A DNA stretch of 64,000 nucleotides, from NCBI GenBank assembly GCA_018398805.1, contig JAGFBZ010000571.1, positions 310,001 through 374,000 of the forward strand, written 5' to 3'. Shown here one piece after another: positions 1 to 13,895 of this stretch. A program made the translations under genes and the position numbers. The notes beneath the pieces are model-generated. The model had not been told where the DNA came from, ran no database searches, and saw only the letters and a list, made by a program, of their open reading frames with translations. The DNA comes from Hirundichthys speculiger. Its lineage: Eukaryota > Chordata > Actinopteri > Beloniformes > Exocoetidae. Each line of letters starts with the position of its first letter. Position 1 is the stretch's first letter.

Positions 1-3000
1 CTGGAGCTGGCTGTATGTCTCGGCCACCTGGAGTCGAGTCGGGTGCTGCTCAGGCACACTGCAGACCCGACACACTGCAACGCGCAGGGCTGGACCAGTG
101 AGTGCTGGCTGTTTCTATCAGTTTCATGTCCCCGGGCTGCTGAGGGACTGAGGAGCACCCTCTGTCATTAAATGTGGATGTGTGCTTCAGTCTTGCAGGA
201 GGCGGTGAGCACTGGGGACCCGGAGCTGGTCCAGTTGGTGCTTCAGTACAGAGACTTCAAGCGAGCTACTGAAAGGCTGGCAGGCATCCCAGAGCTGCTC
301 AGCAAACTACGACAGGTAAAACTACCTTGATCAGTTGATTGGAGCAGCATAGCCAGCTGTCAAACATCACTCAATGAACCGTTGAGCGCGCGTGTGTGTG
401 TGTATACAAATTCTACTTTTTTAAAATTTTTTTTTTTTTAACTTAATTTGCAAAGTTGTTCACAGTCGGGAAAAGAGACTGGTCTCAGTGTATCTTTTAT
501 CTTTTATCTTATTCCATGAAGTTGCAGCTTTTGAAGTCTCTAAATTAACAAATATGAAAAGGCAGCAATTACTGATGGAAGACCTTCAGGTCTTCACAGT
601 GTCCTCTGTTTCTGTAGGCTCGGGACTTTTATGTGGAGATGAAGTGGGAGTTCACAAGCTGGGGTGAGTAGGTTTCATCAATGTTTTCACAGAGGTCAAT
701 TTCAGCACCACTGGAGCTGGACAGCTCCCAGGGCTGTTGACGTCACCCCAGCAGATATATTTATTTATTTAAAATAAAGGTATGAAACTGAGTGAAGTGA
801 CCTGAAATTTTCAAAGTGGCAGCCGTCATAACAGTTGGTCAAATTATCTGAATACTAAGCAAAGACACTTTAATACTTACTTGATCATGAACGAAGCAGA
901 GGAAACACTGGACCATGCTGTGTGAAAGAAGGAGATGGTTGTGAGCCATTTGGTCTTACTGTCACAAATGACTGAAGCAGAACTTCGTAATATATTTTCT
1001 CCTGATTCAGTATATGTCATTTTATTCTCTATTAAACAAAGTTATAATTTGTACTGAATTAGCACTTTGGATTTTTTTTTTTTGAACGTGCACTTTCACC
1101 ACTGTAGATCCACATCACAGTTTAGTGTAAGTGTGATCTCATATATTACAAGGTTATTTTTTCTGAAGTCCAACCATCTTTTTTTTTTTTTTTTAAATAC
1201 CACACATCCTCATGAAGTGTTATAATAAGGTCCAAGAAAAGAGCAGAGGAGCTGAGGAAACAGGACTCAAAATAGTTTGGCATATTTTGATTATTGTTCC
1301 ATCTTTGATGTTTGAAGATGAGGATGTTTTAAAAAAAAAAGTTGGCATTTTTAACATACATCTCATTGGTTCCTTAGTATATTCTCAATTTGTCATTTAC
1401 ATAATTTGCCTCTTTCTTTTCTTTGAGTGGTACTAATGTCTATCATACTTTAACAAGTGTATGCAAGATTGGACTTAATTAATTAATTAATTAGTTAGTT
1501 AGTTAGTTAGTTATGATTGGTCAGCAGCTGTTGTAGACTGGTAATATTTACAGTTTAAAAATACAAATTTCTTAGAGATTGCAAAAAGTAATCAGTCACA
1601 AACTATTAATTTTGTCTTGTGAATTTATGCTGTCTCTTAAATAATTTCTTCCTTAACTCTCCTTTCAGTGCCACTGGTGTCAAAAGTGTGTCCTAGTGAC
1701 GTCTATCGAGTATGGAAGAGTGGCTCGTGCCTCCGTGTAGACACCACCCTTCTGGGCTTTGAACACATGACCTGGCTGAAAGGACGGCGCAGCTACATTT
1801 TCAAGGGTGGAGGTGGACAGAAAGTTCAGACAAAGTCTGATCTCAGCTTCACAGTCCAGCAGAACGTGGATTGATTTGTAGTCAAAGACTTTAAGGCCGC
1901 CTGTTTGTGCTCCTCTTCTCAGATGACGGCGCGGTGGTGATGGAGGTGGACCACGAGAAGCAGGTGGTGTACACTGAGCCACTTGTGTTGTCCCCTCGAG
2001 ATGCTCCATCCCTCCTGGCCGCCATGCAGCCATCACAAGAGAACACAGCCCAGAGACTCACGTCGCCCATTGTCTCCACGCACCTGAACACACGCAACAT
2101 TGCTTTTGAGCGGTAATGAGCACACACTCACTCACTGTAAACATTGTTCACTCTTATCTCAGATCATGGTTTCCTCTTCTTCTTTTTTTTTTAAATAAGC
2201 TACATTTATGTCTCATTTAGTTTTGTAGAGATGGGTATTCACCACAGCGCATGTCTTTTTATGTACCAACAAACTTTCATAACATCCCCACAATTAATAC
2301 ACAGATACTGGTAAAATCTGCACTTGCTGTATTTGCAATGCACATTTAGGAATAAGTCTGGAATCTGGGGCTGGCGCTCTGAGAAGAGTGAGGTCGTCAG
2401 TGGGTATGAAGCTAAGGTAAGAAACTGCTGATGCAAACTATTTTACATAGCTTTCTAGAAACAAGTTAATTTAATTAGCAGTTTTCTATGACTGCAATTT
2501 TCTATGACTACACTGACATTTATTTTATTGCGCGTTAACGCATGTTGCTCACATGCTTTTGTTTTGAAAAGTCTGTTACTGGCTGCTGCAGGAACCGGAA
2601 AAGCTAAGACAGACATGGAAAGCGGTAAAAATCCGTGTACTTTACAGCTCGGGTAGCAACTCAGGTAGCAATATTAACAATTCTGTCTGGAAATAAATTC
2701 TGGACTGTAACAAAACTTGCAAACCCCTTTGTTCCTCCATTTTACATCAGATCCTGCTCCATTCGTTCACTGTCGTGCTATTCTCTTACTGGTTACTTCA
2801 GTGTGGCTCCATCTAGTGGCACAGATGTGTAACGACAACAGAAAGTCTAGTCCTCGATTATAAAACTACCCCCATTTTTGAGAATATGACTTCTAGATTA
2901 AAATATCTTCCTATATTCGGGCCAATACGGTAGTTTGATCAAGGACTTATTCAACAGCAGATGGGTGTTCTGCAATGCTCGGAAATGAGCATCAGAAGAT

Positions 3001-6000
3001 TCTGTGCTTGTCATGATCTGAGGAGACGCAGAGCTGGAGAGCGCTTCGGTTCGGTCTATATATGTGAGCTGAGTTTTCATTCAGATTTCCACAATATTGC
3101 AAATATTATAGTATGTGATTCCAGCGCCGCCATACTACCTGAACTGCAGCACAAAGCCATTTCCGGGTCACGTAAACCAGACAATTAAATATTAAAAACT
3201 AATTCAGTCCCGTGGTTCCATTTTTTCATTTCGTATTTTTGATCCAAGTGTAAAAATGAAATATTAAAAATCAGTCATTTTATTGTTTTATTGTGTTTAA
3301 AAAAATGAAAAAAAAAATTTTTTTTTTTTTTTTTCTATTTTTGATTGACAATTAAAAATGGAAAAGAACAGATGATACAAAGATTGATAAAGTTACAGAA
3401 CTTTTACATGGACATTTTTATTTTACAGTTCTCCCAGACGGAGGATTCAACAGAAACAAGAGTTATTTGTAACAACTGCCCAGTTGAACTCCTCGTTAAA
3501 AGTTTCTGCTGTTTACAGAAATTACCTGTTTTAATGTTCTGATTGTGGCTCAGGATTCTGTTGGGAGACTGTTTTTTTATTTTTTATAAAACAGGATGAC
3601 ATTAATGCCCTGGCAGTGGCAATAAGCTTTATTTTATTTGACATTTTTTAAGATAAGATTTACACAAAATATGTGTTACTGAGAAGTGCTGATGTTCAGT
3701 GTTTGAACAACAAATGTTATGGCACTTTAGTTCATATAGGCAGCAGAACATTTAAATAAAAGGGCACTTTACACTACTTTTGAATTCATGATTTGATTTT
3801 GCGGATACAATGTAATTAATTGTGATTAATCAGGGAAATCATGCGATTAATCATGATTTAAAAATTTTAATCGTTGCCCAGCTCTAATTGGAAATATAAG
3901 TGATCGACTCAAATGATCTGAAAGATCAGCTGAATACATTTTGTTAAACAACTCATACAAGAAAGTATTAGAAAACAAGGAGAGTTCTAGTGCTTTTATG
4001 TTTTTTTTTTTTTTGTTGTTTTGTTTTGTTTTCTGCCCCGTGTCTCTATCCAGTTCTTTTGAGTTTAGAAATGCCTATTTATAGACATTGTGAGATGTTT
4101 CATCAGACAACAGGAAATTTTCTGTGTGAGGTGTTCTCACAACGGGAAGTTTTATGTCTGGGAAAGTTTCTGCTTTTTGAGTTGGTATCAACACTGCAGG
4201 TATTTATCTACAGTATCAATGAACAAAGTTAATATGGAGATGAACAAAATAAAATAGAAATCAGCAACTGAGATTAGCATGCTCTCTTGCTCACCTTGTA
4301 TTTCCTGTTCTATTTCCAGTTTTTGCATATTCTGATGTTTTTCTTATATAAGGTAAGAGGCTGGCTGTGTAAAGTCTGCACAAAACTGATTCAAATGATG
4401 TGCTCTGCAGATACAGCCTCTCCTGAAAATAGCCAGAAAATTCCAGCACTGCAGTGCACATGTGGAAAATCAGCTTGAGACAAACCAGAAAGAAAGGCTC
4501 TTTGGCCTGTTTCACAGATTTTTGCAACAGACTAATGCCTTTTTTCAAAATACAGATGCTGTGAGCAGCTTTCTTTAATTGTAAAAAGGTCTATGTTGAT
4601 GAGTGCAGTTTCTCTTAATGCAGGTTTACAGTGCCACGAATGTGGAACTGGTGACTCGGTCAAGGACAGAGCATCTGTCAGACCAGGACAAGTCGAGAAG
4701 TAAAGGTAAAAACTACTTGCTCAGAAAGTCTATACTGTGTATTCAACTGTTTGAATATATAAGGTAAGAGGCTGGCTTACCTTGTCAAGCCAGCCTCCTT
4801 GTCAAATCAGTGCTGTTGGGCTAGAAATTAAATGTAGTTATAGTGGGCGATGAGCCACTAAAAAGTGGATTTTTTTTATTTTTTTTTATTTTATTTTATT
4901 TTTTTTTAGTTGTTGCTTGAGTTTGTCTGTGTTTTACTAACAATGTTAATTGTCAATAATTAAGTAGAATTATCTGGATATCATGATTTCTTGAAACGGA
5001 TTGTATTTTTCATAACTTCCAGGCTCAAAGACTCCTCTGCAGTCATTCCTTGGGATTGCTGAGCAACATACAGCTCACAATGGGGTAAATGTCTCCGCTT
5101 CTCTTCACTAATCACTCACATAACGTGCATCCTCCTTTGATGAACACTGTCACTTCTTCCATATACTTTTCAGAGCAACGTGTCCCAGTGTGCTAGTCCT
5201 CACAATCCCACAGCCATCACAGCCGATGAATACTTCAACCCAGAATTCAACCTGAACGGCCGGGACATTGGGCGTCCCATCGAGCTCACCAGCAAAGTGC
5301 AGAGGTATCTGAAACCATTCGTGTTCATGCTCATCAGGACTGGATTTGGCCCAAAAAATATTTTTATGTTATTTCTTTGTTGCTGTGCCTCCTCTCCAGG
5401 TTTAAAGCAACGCTGTGGTTGAGCGAAACTCACCCTCTGTCCCTGGCTGAACAGGTGACGCCCATCATAGACCTCATGGCCATCTCCAATGCCCACTTTG
5501 CCAAGTTACGTGACTTCATCACCCTGCGCCTGCCACCAGGCTTCCCCGTCAAGATAGGTGGGTGTGATTAAGATATGTGGTAAGTGTCACTATATCATTC
5601 TGTACTGTTCTGTGATATAGTAGATGCAAAGTAACTTGAAGGGAGCTTAATCCTGGAGATGCTTCTTTGTGCAGGCAAGCTATATTCAGAGTTTACCATC
5701 CAAGCATGTATTCAGGAAATCTGATCACAGAAATTTAACGTAATATATTATTTGGCTTCCTGTCAGCCCACTTCATCACCTGTATGCGTAAACTCTCATT
5801 CTGGCCCCCAGAGATTCCTCTGTTCCATGTGCTGAATGCCAGAGTGACGTTCAGTAACCTGTGTGGCTGTGACGAGCCAGTCAGCTCTGTGACCGTTTAC
5901 AAGCCTGAGAGCTCTGGAGAAGCTGGTAACTACTCACTAAAGCAAGCACATGTAATAAATTGCAATACCTTTAGTAGTATCTGATATCTTTAAGGCAAGT

Positions 6001-9000
6001 TTATTTGTAGAGCACAATTTGTACACAAGGTAATTCAAAGTGCTTTTTTAATGCTCTAGTGCATAAAATCACAAGAAGGCAAATAGAATCATTCCATACA
6101 AGCATGAAAAATAATCATTAATAAATTAAATTATAAATTAATTAAAAAGAAAAAAAAATGAAGAGTGCAGATAAAATCCTTTCAGTTGTCATATGCACAT
6201 CTTAACAGAACTGTTTTCAGCCTGGATTTGAACATTGTCAGAGTTGAGGTCTGTCTCACATCTTCTGGAAAACTGTTCCAGATTTTAGGAGCATAAAACT
6301 GAAATGCAACTTCATCTTGCTTTGTCCTGACTCTGGGCACCAGCAGGAGACCACTCCCTGAGGTTCTCAGAGTCCAGGTTGGTTCATATGGCTCTAACAT
6401 GTCAGGGATGTACTTTGGGGCTAGACCATGAAGAGACTTGTACACAAGTAGAGCTGTTTTAAAGTCTATTCTCTGAGTGACAGGAAGCCAGTGCAGAGAC
6501 CTCAGGACTGGACTGATATGGTCGTATTTCCTGGTTCTAGTCAGGACTTGTGTAGCAGCGTTCTGGATGTACTGCAGCTGTCTTACAGTTTGTTTAGAGA
6601 GCCCAGTGAGCAGGCCGTTACAGTAGTCTAACCTGGTGGAGACGAACGTATGGATTAGTCTTTCTAAATCTGGTTTAGACACTATTCCTTTGATTCTGGC
6701 AATGTTTTTTAGATTGTAAAAAACTGCTGATGTTATTGCTTTAATGTGGCTGTTAAAGTTCAAGTCTGAATCCAATATTACCCCTAGATTTCTGACCTGA
6801 TTTTTAGGTTCTAGGGAGAGGGTCTCAAGGTGACTGATAACTTTGTTTCTGTGGGCCACAGACAATGATTTCAGTTTTGTCTGAGTTTAGCTGGAGAAAG
6901 TTGTTTTGCATCCATACACTGATCTGTTCGATGCAGTGACACAATGAATCTACAGGCCCATGTTCTCCTGCTGTCAGTGACACATAGATCTGGGTATCAT
7001 CTGCATAGTTGTGGTAGGACACATTATAGCTGTGTATTAGCTGGCCTAATGGAAGCATGTACAGATTGAACAGGGGTCCCAGGATTGACCCCTGGGGAAC
7101 CCTACAGGTCATGTCCATTTGGTCTGAGACAGTTACCAATTTCAATAAAGTATCTCCTATCCCGCAGATAGGACCTGAGCCAGTTTAAAGCATTTTCAGA
7201 GATTCCACACTCAGTCTTCTAATCTCTGTAATAAGATCACATGGTCATCTGTGTCAAAGGCAGCGCTTAGGTCCAGCAAAACTAAAATGTTCCAGTCTGA
7301 AGTGAGATGTTGGTTAAATCAGTGAGTTGTGGTAACAAACTGCTCAGCACAGACTGTAGAAATTGAGTGGGCAACTCATCAAGGCAGCACATTGATGGAC
7401 TCAGACTGCAGATGATCTTTTTGACTGTTTTGTCAGCTCTAGGTGTCTAGTTGGCAGAAGAGTGATTGTTTGTGTTGTGGAAATTATTGCATTTTTAATA
7501 CCTTGAACTTTGTCATTAAAGAATATTGCAAACTCAAACTGGAGAGTTTGTTAATCTGTTTACTGTAGCAAATATGACACAGGAGTTAAATGACAAAGAA
7601 CTCAAACACAATTCAGGTTCTAGTGAAAATCTAGAACTCACAGCAAGACACGGGGTTAATAGCTCTCTGCAGCAGGTATCCAATGTGCTATTGCCTGATG
7701 AGGAATTTGTTTTATTTTTTGACATTATCATTAATTATCATTCAACTCATTTTCTCTCAGGCCAGTCTCTCCCTCCCTTCTCCTGTGAGGTGGACCCCTC
7801 AGTGTTTGAGCCCCCTCCAGACTACACCACCCTCGGTCCAGGCCGCAGTGAGCCAATGAGGGATGAGGATGACAACCTGCTGCAGTTTGCCATCCAGCAG
7901 AGTCTGTTGGATGCTGGCACAGAGAGCGACCAGGTCAGAGCCTGATGGCTGAATAGTCCAATCCGAAGACTAAAACAGTTCAGCTGCTGTCTATCATGAT
8001 GAAAATTGAATTATTTCTTGTGTTTGCATTGCATGGCATGCTCATGCACCTTTGTTGTGTCACAAAATAAAACTCACTTTTGTTGGCAAAGACACCTGCA
8101 CAACTAATGAAGAAAACATCCTTATCAGTTTAACAACACATCAACAGCAAAACACACAACACTTGCAGTTGACTGCGGTGCAAAAACCGGAATATTCTGT
8201 CACCTTGTGAATTGCTCATACTGACAACTTATGCAAAATATAGAAAAATTCTGAAACAAACAGACAAAACTGGAAGCTCTTCCAGGAACAATAAAATGTG
8301 GTGGTAGTTTGATGGAGATAAAATGTGAGCTGCTAAAACCTGAACAAATTTATGTTTCAGCTCATATGGTCCTACTGAAGGGTGGGCAATTCTAATAACT
8401 TGGAACAACAAAAGTCATGAAGTGTAAATTGTTGTAGCCTGCTCTTGTCGCTTAAAATACTGTCTAATCTATTTACGTTTCTCTTGTTACATCTGTTTTA
8501 AGTTTATGCACCATGATTATCTGTTCTGATGTGTTTTCTGAAATGATCAATGCACTCAACTCTCTTTCTCACCATCTTTCTCTTGAATATAGAAGAGAGA
8601 AATGCATCAGGGTGCTTGTCTTTGTCCAGTGTCCCCTGCAGTCCTCTCATTCTTTTTTTTTTTTTTGGTTGAAAACATCCCATCAAAATTAACTGGAAGT
8701 ACATAGAGCTTTTGAGGTGTTTGCTAATATAAAGTTATAAAATACTGCTTTGTAGCAATGAGGTGCCCAAAACATATGGCTTGTATGTTGAAAAATTATG
8801 TGATGTTGATCAACAGTTTTTTTATCTTTATATATAATAACTTGTAAGTATGGAGATGGAATAATATTAGTTTAACACCTTCAAAGTGGATAAATGATCC
8901 AAGTAGCCAGAGGTATAATATCCTGACATGTATCCACTGTTCTTTCAGTGAACCATCATATTTGACTACTGACTTTTAACATCAGGAGCAATTATTATTT

Positions 9001-12000
9001 TATTTTTTTATAATTAGCTGTGATGAAATGACTACCTCAAATGTATATGTACAATTTCATCCCTTCTGAGAATTGCCTGAGGCCTCAGATCTCTCCTTTT
9101 ACTGTCCTCCTTTGGTGGGGAAGTAAACAAAATTGCAAACTGAATTATTATTTTTTCTTCATTATTTGATGTGCAAAAGATGACGCAGTAGCTTATAGGC
9201 ATGATTTTTACAGTGTCTGTTTTTTTTTTCTCAAAAGGAGGTATGGTCATCCTGAGGAGAAGGAAGAAATGTGTAACTGTTTCTTTCTATATTATCATTC
9301 TTACTGACCATTCTCTGTTACTGTCTTTTTACATGGAAGTTTTTTTTCACACAAGACTTGTGCTATGATTTAAAATAAATGCTTACTGTGTTCACTGGTT
9401 CCCCTTAAATATATATATGAAGACTCTAAATATGTGTGTCTGGTTTCTAGGTTACCATATGGGAGGCCCTGACGAACAGTCGCCCGGTACCTCCAGTCTC
9501 CACTGTATGAAGAGGACTCTCAGCTGGAGAGGTGAGCTGATCATCTGACTTCATCTGTGTCATCCCCTGAATTTATAAGCATGTTTATACTTCTCAAACT
9601 TTCGGCTGCAAGCCATCCTAACTGTTTATAGATCTTGCACAGTACATACATTTTTTTTCCCCCTGATTTATCTATTCGTAGATGTTAATTCAAGTTTAAC
9701 AAGAAATTGAACTGATGCCTGTTCCTGCCTGTTGTATCTTTCCTCCTCAGAGAAATCTCTGACTAGGGGGATTAATTTAATTAACCGCCTCTTTTAAATA
9801 AAGTTCAGCAATTAGCTTTTTCAGTCCACTTCCTCTTGAGAGAAGCAGCTCCCATTCTTCCTTTCAAGAAGTCCAGCAGTGAAGCTATCCTGCTAAAAGA
9901 CCTTCCTTTGATTTAATAATACATTACATGATGTCTTTATTTCTGTCTCATTGCAGGGCAATCCAAGAGTCTCTGTCCATCTCACTGGCCAATAGAGAGG
10001 GAGATGGCATGGCTGACACCAACCAGCCCCCTTCTGTGTCCCCTTTGGACCCTGCCGCCAACTCTCCACTCTCCTACAACACAGTGACTGACCCACGACT
10101 GAGTGGGCACTTAGGCGTGGTATCCAGCTTTGATGAGCAGCTACGTATTGCCATGGAGCTGTCTTGCAGGGAGCAGGAGGAAATGGACAGGTGAGGCTGG
10201 ACACATTTGCAGTTTGTTTGTTGTTTGAGTCATTTCTAAATGCAATCCAGGCCAAGAGAAGTCAGAAGGAAAGCATATATTAGGAGGTATACGTCAGTTC
10301 AGTGATGACTATAGTTGCTTATTCTTGCACGAAATGTGATGAAAAGGTTTCAGTCATCATCCTGCTGGATGAGAATTTAAGTAACCTTGGTGGGTCCAGA
10401 GTTCATGTTTGCCTCAACAGAATTTGTCAAGTAACAAGTCCTTATTTGTGATTTCTAGTGAATTTTGAGAAACAAATTGACAGATTGCAGTAACAGGATC
10501 TTACTGTTTGTTTTAGATACAAAACTCATAGCTTTATTCTATTCCATGGTTTTTGAGAAGAAAATATTGTATTCTGAGCCTTACGTTATTTAATTGGTGA
10601 CTTTAATTGAAAGTTAATTTTTAAAATAATATTTTGTCATACAAAATATTTAGATGTTTATGAAATATTGTGTAGTTCCTGATTAAAGATTAAACTTCAT
10701 GTAGAAGAAGACCTGAAATATTTGGCTTTACTTCACATATATTTAAAGTATCTTTGACAATATGCATGTCATTTTACATGGTATAACAAAATAGCATTGT
10801 GATTCGGTCTCTTTAGGCTCTTTGGTTTCATTGCCTGAGAAATATTTAATCCAAAGAATAAAAGTATACAAATCATAACATGCAGCCTGGCATGTTGAGC
10901 TCCATCTCCATCAGTAGCAGTGCTGAACTTATTTTTAATTACATTTGCATCATTATATACATAACTTAACCATATAGATATGTTAGTGTAAGAGTAGTGG
11001 GGGCATCTCTCTGTGCATCAATTTGAATTTGCTTCTGCAAATACTTCTTAAAATGCTTAAAAAGTAAGAATTAAAACCATGACACTGACCTGACTGACTG
11101 GCGCTGTAGAAGACTTTCAGTCTGCAAACTGATGCTATATTACGCTATCTTCTAGGAGATGTACCCTCAAATTTTAAAGAAAGAGGGAAGCTTACGTCCT
11201 TCAGTTCAGAGAACATTGCTGTCATCTTTCTTTTTTTAAAATAAGATGTCACTTCATGTTAGATGAATGTGCAAGAACTGATACCTGATGGGGTACCAGT
11301 ATTGCATCAATTGTTATATGAAAATTTTCATTTGGCCAGACAAAAACAGATCACAAATTAAAATCTGTTGAGCTGTTAAACTCAAAAATGCCTTTTAAAT
11401 CAGTTTCACCGTTTGGCCAACAGGGGTCACTGTTTTCTTGATTTACTGACATTTATCAGCAGCAATGAGCATAAGGGACACTGTTTGAATCTTTATTATT
11501 ATTATTATTATTGCTAGAGATTCTTCTTTATTAAGCACTCTATGAGCTCCTTAAATTGATTAGCCTCCCCTGACCTACATTCACTAACAGCAGATCCTCT
11601 TTTACAATGAGTTGACGCAGTGTTCAGATATCTCAGGTTTCTTGTTTTCATTCAGTGTAGTTTTTTTTTTTGTCATACACTCCTGTTGAAGAAGACATTT
11701 ATGATAGATGAAAGGCAGTTGGTGTGTCTGACAATGTTTTCTGGGTCTATAGAGCTGCAGGAGTTACAGCTGCACAGTATGTCAAAAATGTATATTCCTT
11801 TAATGACCATATATAGTTAATCTGCATGTGCTTCCTTTCACTTAAAAAAAAAAAAATCAAAGATATGCGCTCTTATTAGAAAAAATCCCAGTTTTAATAG
11901 TTGATTATATTTGCAGCAAAAACATTGTCTGTGATCTATTATGCCAAAAAATAAAATTATACTGATATAATTAGTTTTGAATCGTAATCGTGGGAACTTG

Positions 12001-12628
12001 TTCAATCGTGTAATTGATTTGAGGTTTTAACGCCCAACCCTAATTGCAATATCAACATGCACAATTTCAGCAAAACAATAAAAGTCACGAATAAATGCAA
12101 CTCTATATCTTTTTAAATGGTCTGCCTTCATGTTCTGAATGTCAGTAAATGGCCAGTCAGGACAGACAGTGCCGTGTATATTTATGTACTGTAGAAAGAT
12201 GAACCAACCTGCATGCTCTCTCTGTGCCAGGTGTGTTCAGGGTTTTGTACCAAAAAAAAGACTCTTTCCCTAAATCCTTAAGAAACACCATGAGGTGGAG
12301 AAGCATTTGTATCACATCAGCCCACTAAAGCTGAGAGCTCATGGGTTACAGTGTACTGCATCAGTCACTGAAACACCACAACAAAGACACTGTATTCAAC
12401 AAATTTCCTTCCATTTTTCTTCACACAGTAAAAACACACGAGTTCAGTGTGGAGAGATGGTCGCATAATCATGCATGGGAGTTAAAAACAGACATGCATT
12501 CATGGAAAATCTCCATTTTACAGTATGAATCATGACTCTGACAGGAGAACCTTTTTTGTTGTAGAAAGCAGAAGGAAGAAGAGGAGGAGCTGGAGAGGAT
12601 CCTGCAGCTGTCACTCACCGAGAAGTAA
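1..12628 (+). CDS. ankrd13d: ankyrin repeat domain-containing protein 13D, 5'-partial, frame break in one exon
   Basis: ANKRD13 proteins bind Lys63-linked ubiquitin on internalised receptors at the plasma membrane and endosomes and control their trafficking. Exons read: 1-97 (enters mid-gene), 191-315, 618-663, 1669-1812, 1923-2112, 2350-2416, 4624-4705, 5023-5084, 5174-5304, 5400-5557, 5812-5925, 7761-7933, 9451-9531, 9957-10190, 12565-12628 (stop TAA). All have GT/AG borders and matching phases except 9451-9531. The start is an ankyrin repeat ([11 protein letters not shown]), followed by the conserved ANKRD13 core ([32 protein letters not shown]). The C-terminus carries four UIM-like helices: [39 protein letters not shown] and [13 protein letters not shown]. 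The phrases [19 protein letters not shown] and [12 protein letters not shown] favour the D paralogue over A, B or C, from memory of the family. Exon 13 has 81 nt where its neighbours need 3n+2; see findings. Confidence 0.9.
1476..1513. repeat. short tetranucleotide repeat (TTAA/TTAG)n
   Basis: An AATT tract runs into a TTAG tract inside ankrd13d intron 3. Simple sequence, no function inferred. Confidence 0.7.
2490..3886. mobile_element. degenerate hAT-like non-autonomous element in ankrd13d intron 6
   Basis: The right end (about 3790-3886) is rich in GATTAATC palindromes and closes with TTTTAATCGTTGCCCAGCTCTA, a terminus style common to fish hAT MITEs. A GCGCGTTAACGC core lies at about 2530. 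The left boundary is not clear and no target duplication was identified, so the extent is approximate. No transposase reading frame is visible. Confidence 0.4.
5990..7300 (-). mobile_element. L2/CR1-type non-LTR retrotransposon fragment (reverse transcriptase)
   Basis: Located in ankrd13d intron 11, on the opposite strand. Two broken frames (7145-6825 and 6865-6182) encode the C-terminal half of a reverse transcriptase: [10 protein letters not shown], the catalytic YADDTQIY box, [22 protein letters not shown], and the closing [13 protein letters not shown] and [10 protein letters not shown] blocks. Just upstream, around 7285-7235, the DLSAAFD motif can be read in another frame. The element's 3' tail (about 6060-5990) has the fish L2-type phrase TTGAATTACCTTGTGTAC. 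It is 5'-truncated and frameshifted, so inactive. Confidence 0.85.
9451..9531 (+). other. ankrd13d: ankrd13d exon 13 with in-frame stop (one-base frame break)
   Basis: The upstream exon ends in phase 0 and this exon opens correctly with [12 protein letters not shown]. The frame then reaches TGA at 9508-9510. The conserved continuation YEEDSQLER, which joins the next exon (AIQESLSIS), is in the next reading frame. Removing one base between about 9480 and 9504, or adding two, restores both frame and exon-end phase. The break falls just before the second UIM. It could be an assembly indel, a polymorphism or a true lesion. Confidence 0.75.
10191..12564. other. ankrd13d: ankrd13d intron 14, mostly featureless
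   Basis: A 2.4 kb AT-rich intron. Apart from the MITE fragment near 12 kb, a short (TTA)n run at about 11493-11512 and poly-A/T tracts, nothing is recognised. Confidence 0.6.
11930..12042. mobile_element. fragment of a hAT-like MITE (right terminus)
   Basis: In ankrd13d intron 14 the stretch GAATCGTAATCG through GTTTTAACGCCCAACCCTA resembles the right end of the intact element at 13896-14771. No matching left end was found nearby. Confidence 0.4.
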
Positions 12629-13039
12629 TGTACACTAACAAGAGCAGCCGGGGCAGGTCCACACTGTGGAACAATCACCTTTATTTATTCAGTTTTATTT
12701 TTTTTTAAATTCTGAGATGTTAAGTTATTACGTATATTGTATTTCTTTCTCACATGAGGGCTGCTATCACACAGTGTAAAGGACCAGATTATGAAAAATG
12801 TGATGTTGGAGACAGTGAACCTGAAATACTTTATAACTTAAGGAAGGATACAGAAGGGAGTTTTTGCTTTCTTTTTTATTGAATATTTTTCACAGTCTTA
12901 CTGTCTTTGAGTGATGAATGATCCTGAAACGTTTAAGCTATAACATGATCCACAATAATGATGAAGGTAAGAAAATACAATCTTAATGGAATAACTTAAA
13001 ATTTTAAACATTTATGTTTGTCTATCCTTATGTGTGAAA

Positions 13040-13045
13040 AATAAA
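13040..13045 (+). terminator. ankrd13d: candidate polyadenylation signal of ankrd13d
   Basis: AATAAA lies 412 nt after the stop codon at 12626-12628. It is the first well-placed canonical hexamer in the presumed 3' UTR. Inferred by position only. Confidence 0.5.
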
Positions 13046-13895
13046 GTGTAAATTCATCCTGATTTATGGTCTTACTTTCTGAAAATAATTCCATATGTAC
13101 AGTTTCATTAATCTTTCTTCAAAAATGAACATCATGATGTACGCAATAATCAGATACTGTTTAGAAACTAATTAAAAAAGAAAAAAAAAGCTCAACTTAA
13201 CAGCCTTTCAAGTTTCAGGTTAAAAGAAAATCTGAAATCAATGATTTTGCAGTGACAAGTAAACAATATAAAGTTCATGGGAAGGAGATGATCATGATTT
13301 AAAGTGTTTATTCAGTGATACTGAAAACCTCAATGAGCTGTGGTGTCTTAGTCCTCCTATGTGCTTCTGAATGAATTCTTATATCATTTTCATGATTTTT
13401 TTTTTAATGAGATTTTCTACAAATATTCTAGGTCTTGCTGTATTTTTATTTCTTTGGCATATCCTCTTAATGTCCTGGAGTACTAAATATTTCATTTGTA
13501 CACTGGATGTCTGCTTTTTATTGCTGCTCCATAATCAACTGTTGGATTACAGATGTTAACGGATGTTCATGGTCACCAAAACTAACTTGTAATTACTTTT
13601 ACCACTGACTTGTCATTAGATCAAAATTTCACCCGGCCTCACATTGCAGTTATTTAACATTCAGAACAGCAAGCTGGAAAATATAGATAACACAATAAAC
13701 TGCTCATAATACAGTGTTTTGGTTTTGGTCCTGGAGCAGATCAAGTAGCTTCAATACAATTTAATAGAACTGCTTTAAATAACTCGGAGCTTTCCTTCTG
13801 TTTTGATTTCACCTTTTTGTCCAAACTTTGTCCAATCACTTGCAGTGATGGGTTTCAGTGAAATTCTCTCGGTAATATGACATCTTTATCATAAG

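Noticed and set aside
6182..7145. Two long minus-strand open frames as a host gene
   Set aside because: They are consecutive frames of an L2/CR1-type reverse transcriptase with frameshifts, lying inside an ankrd13d intron.
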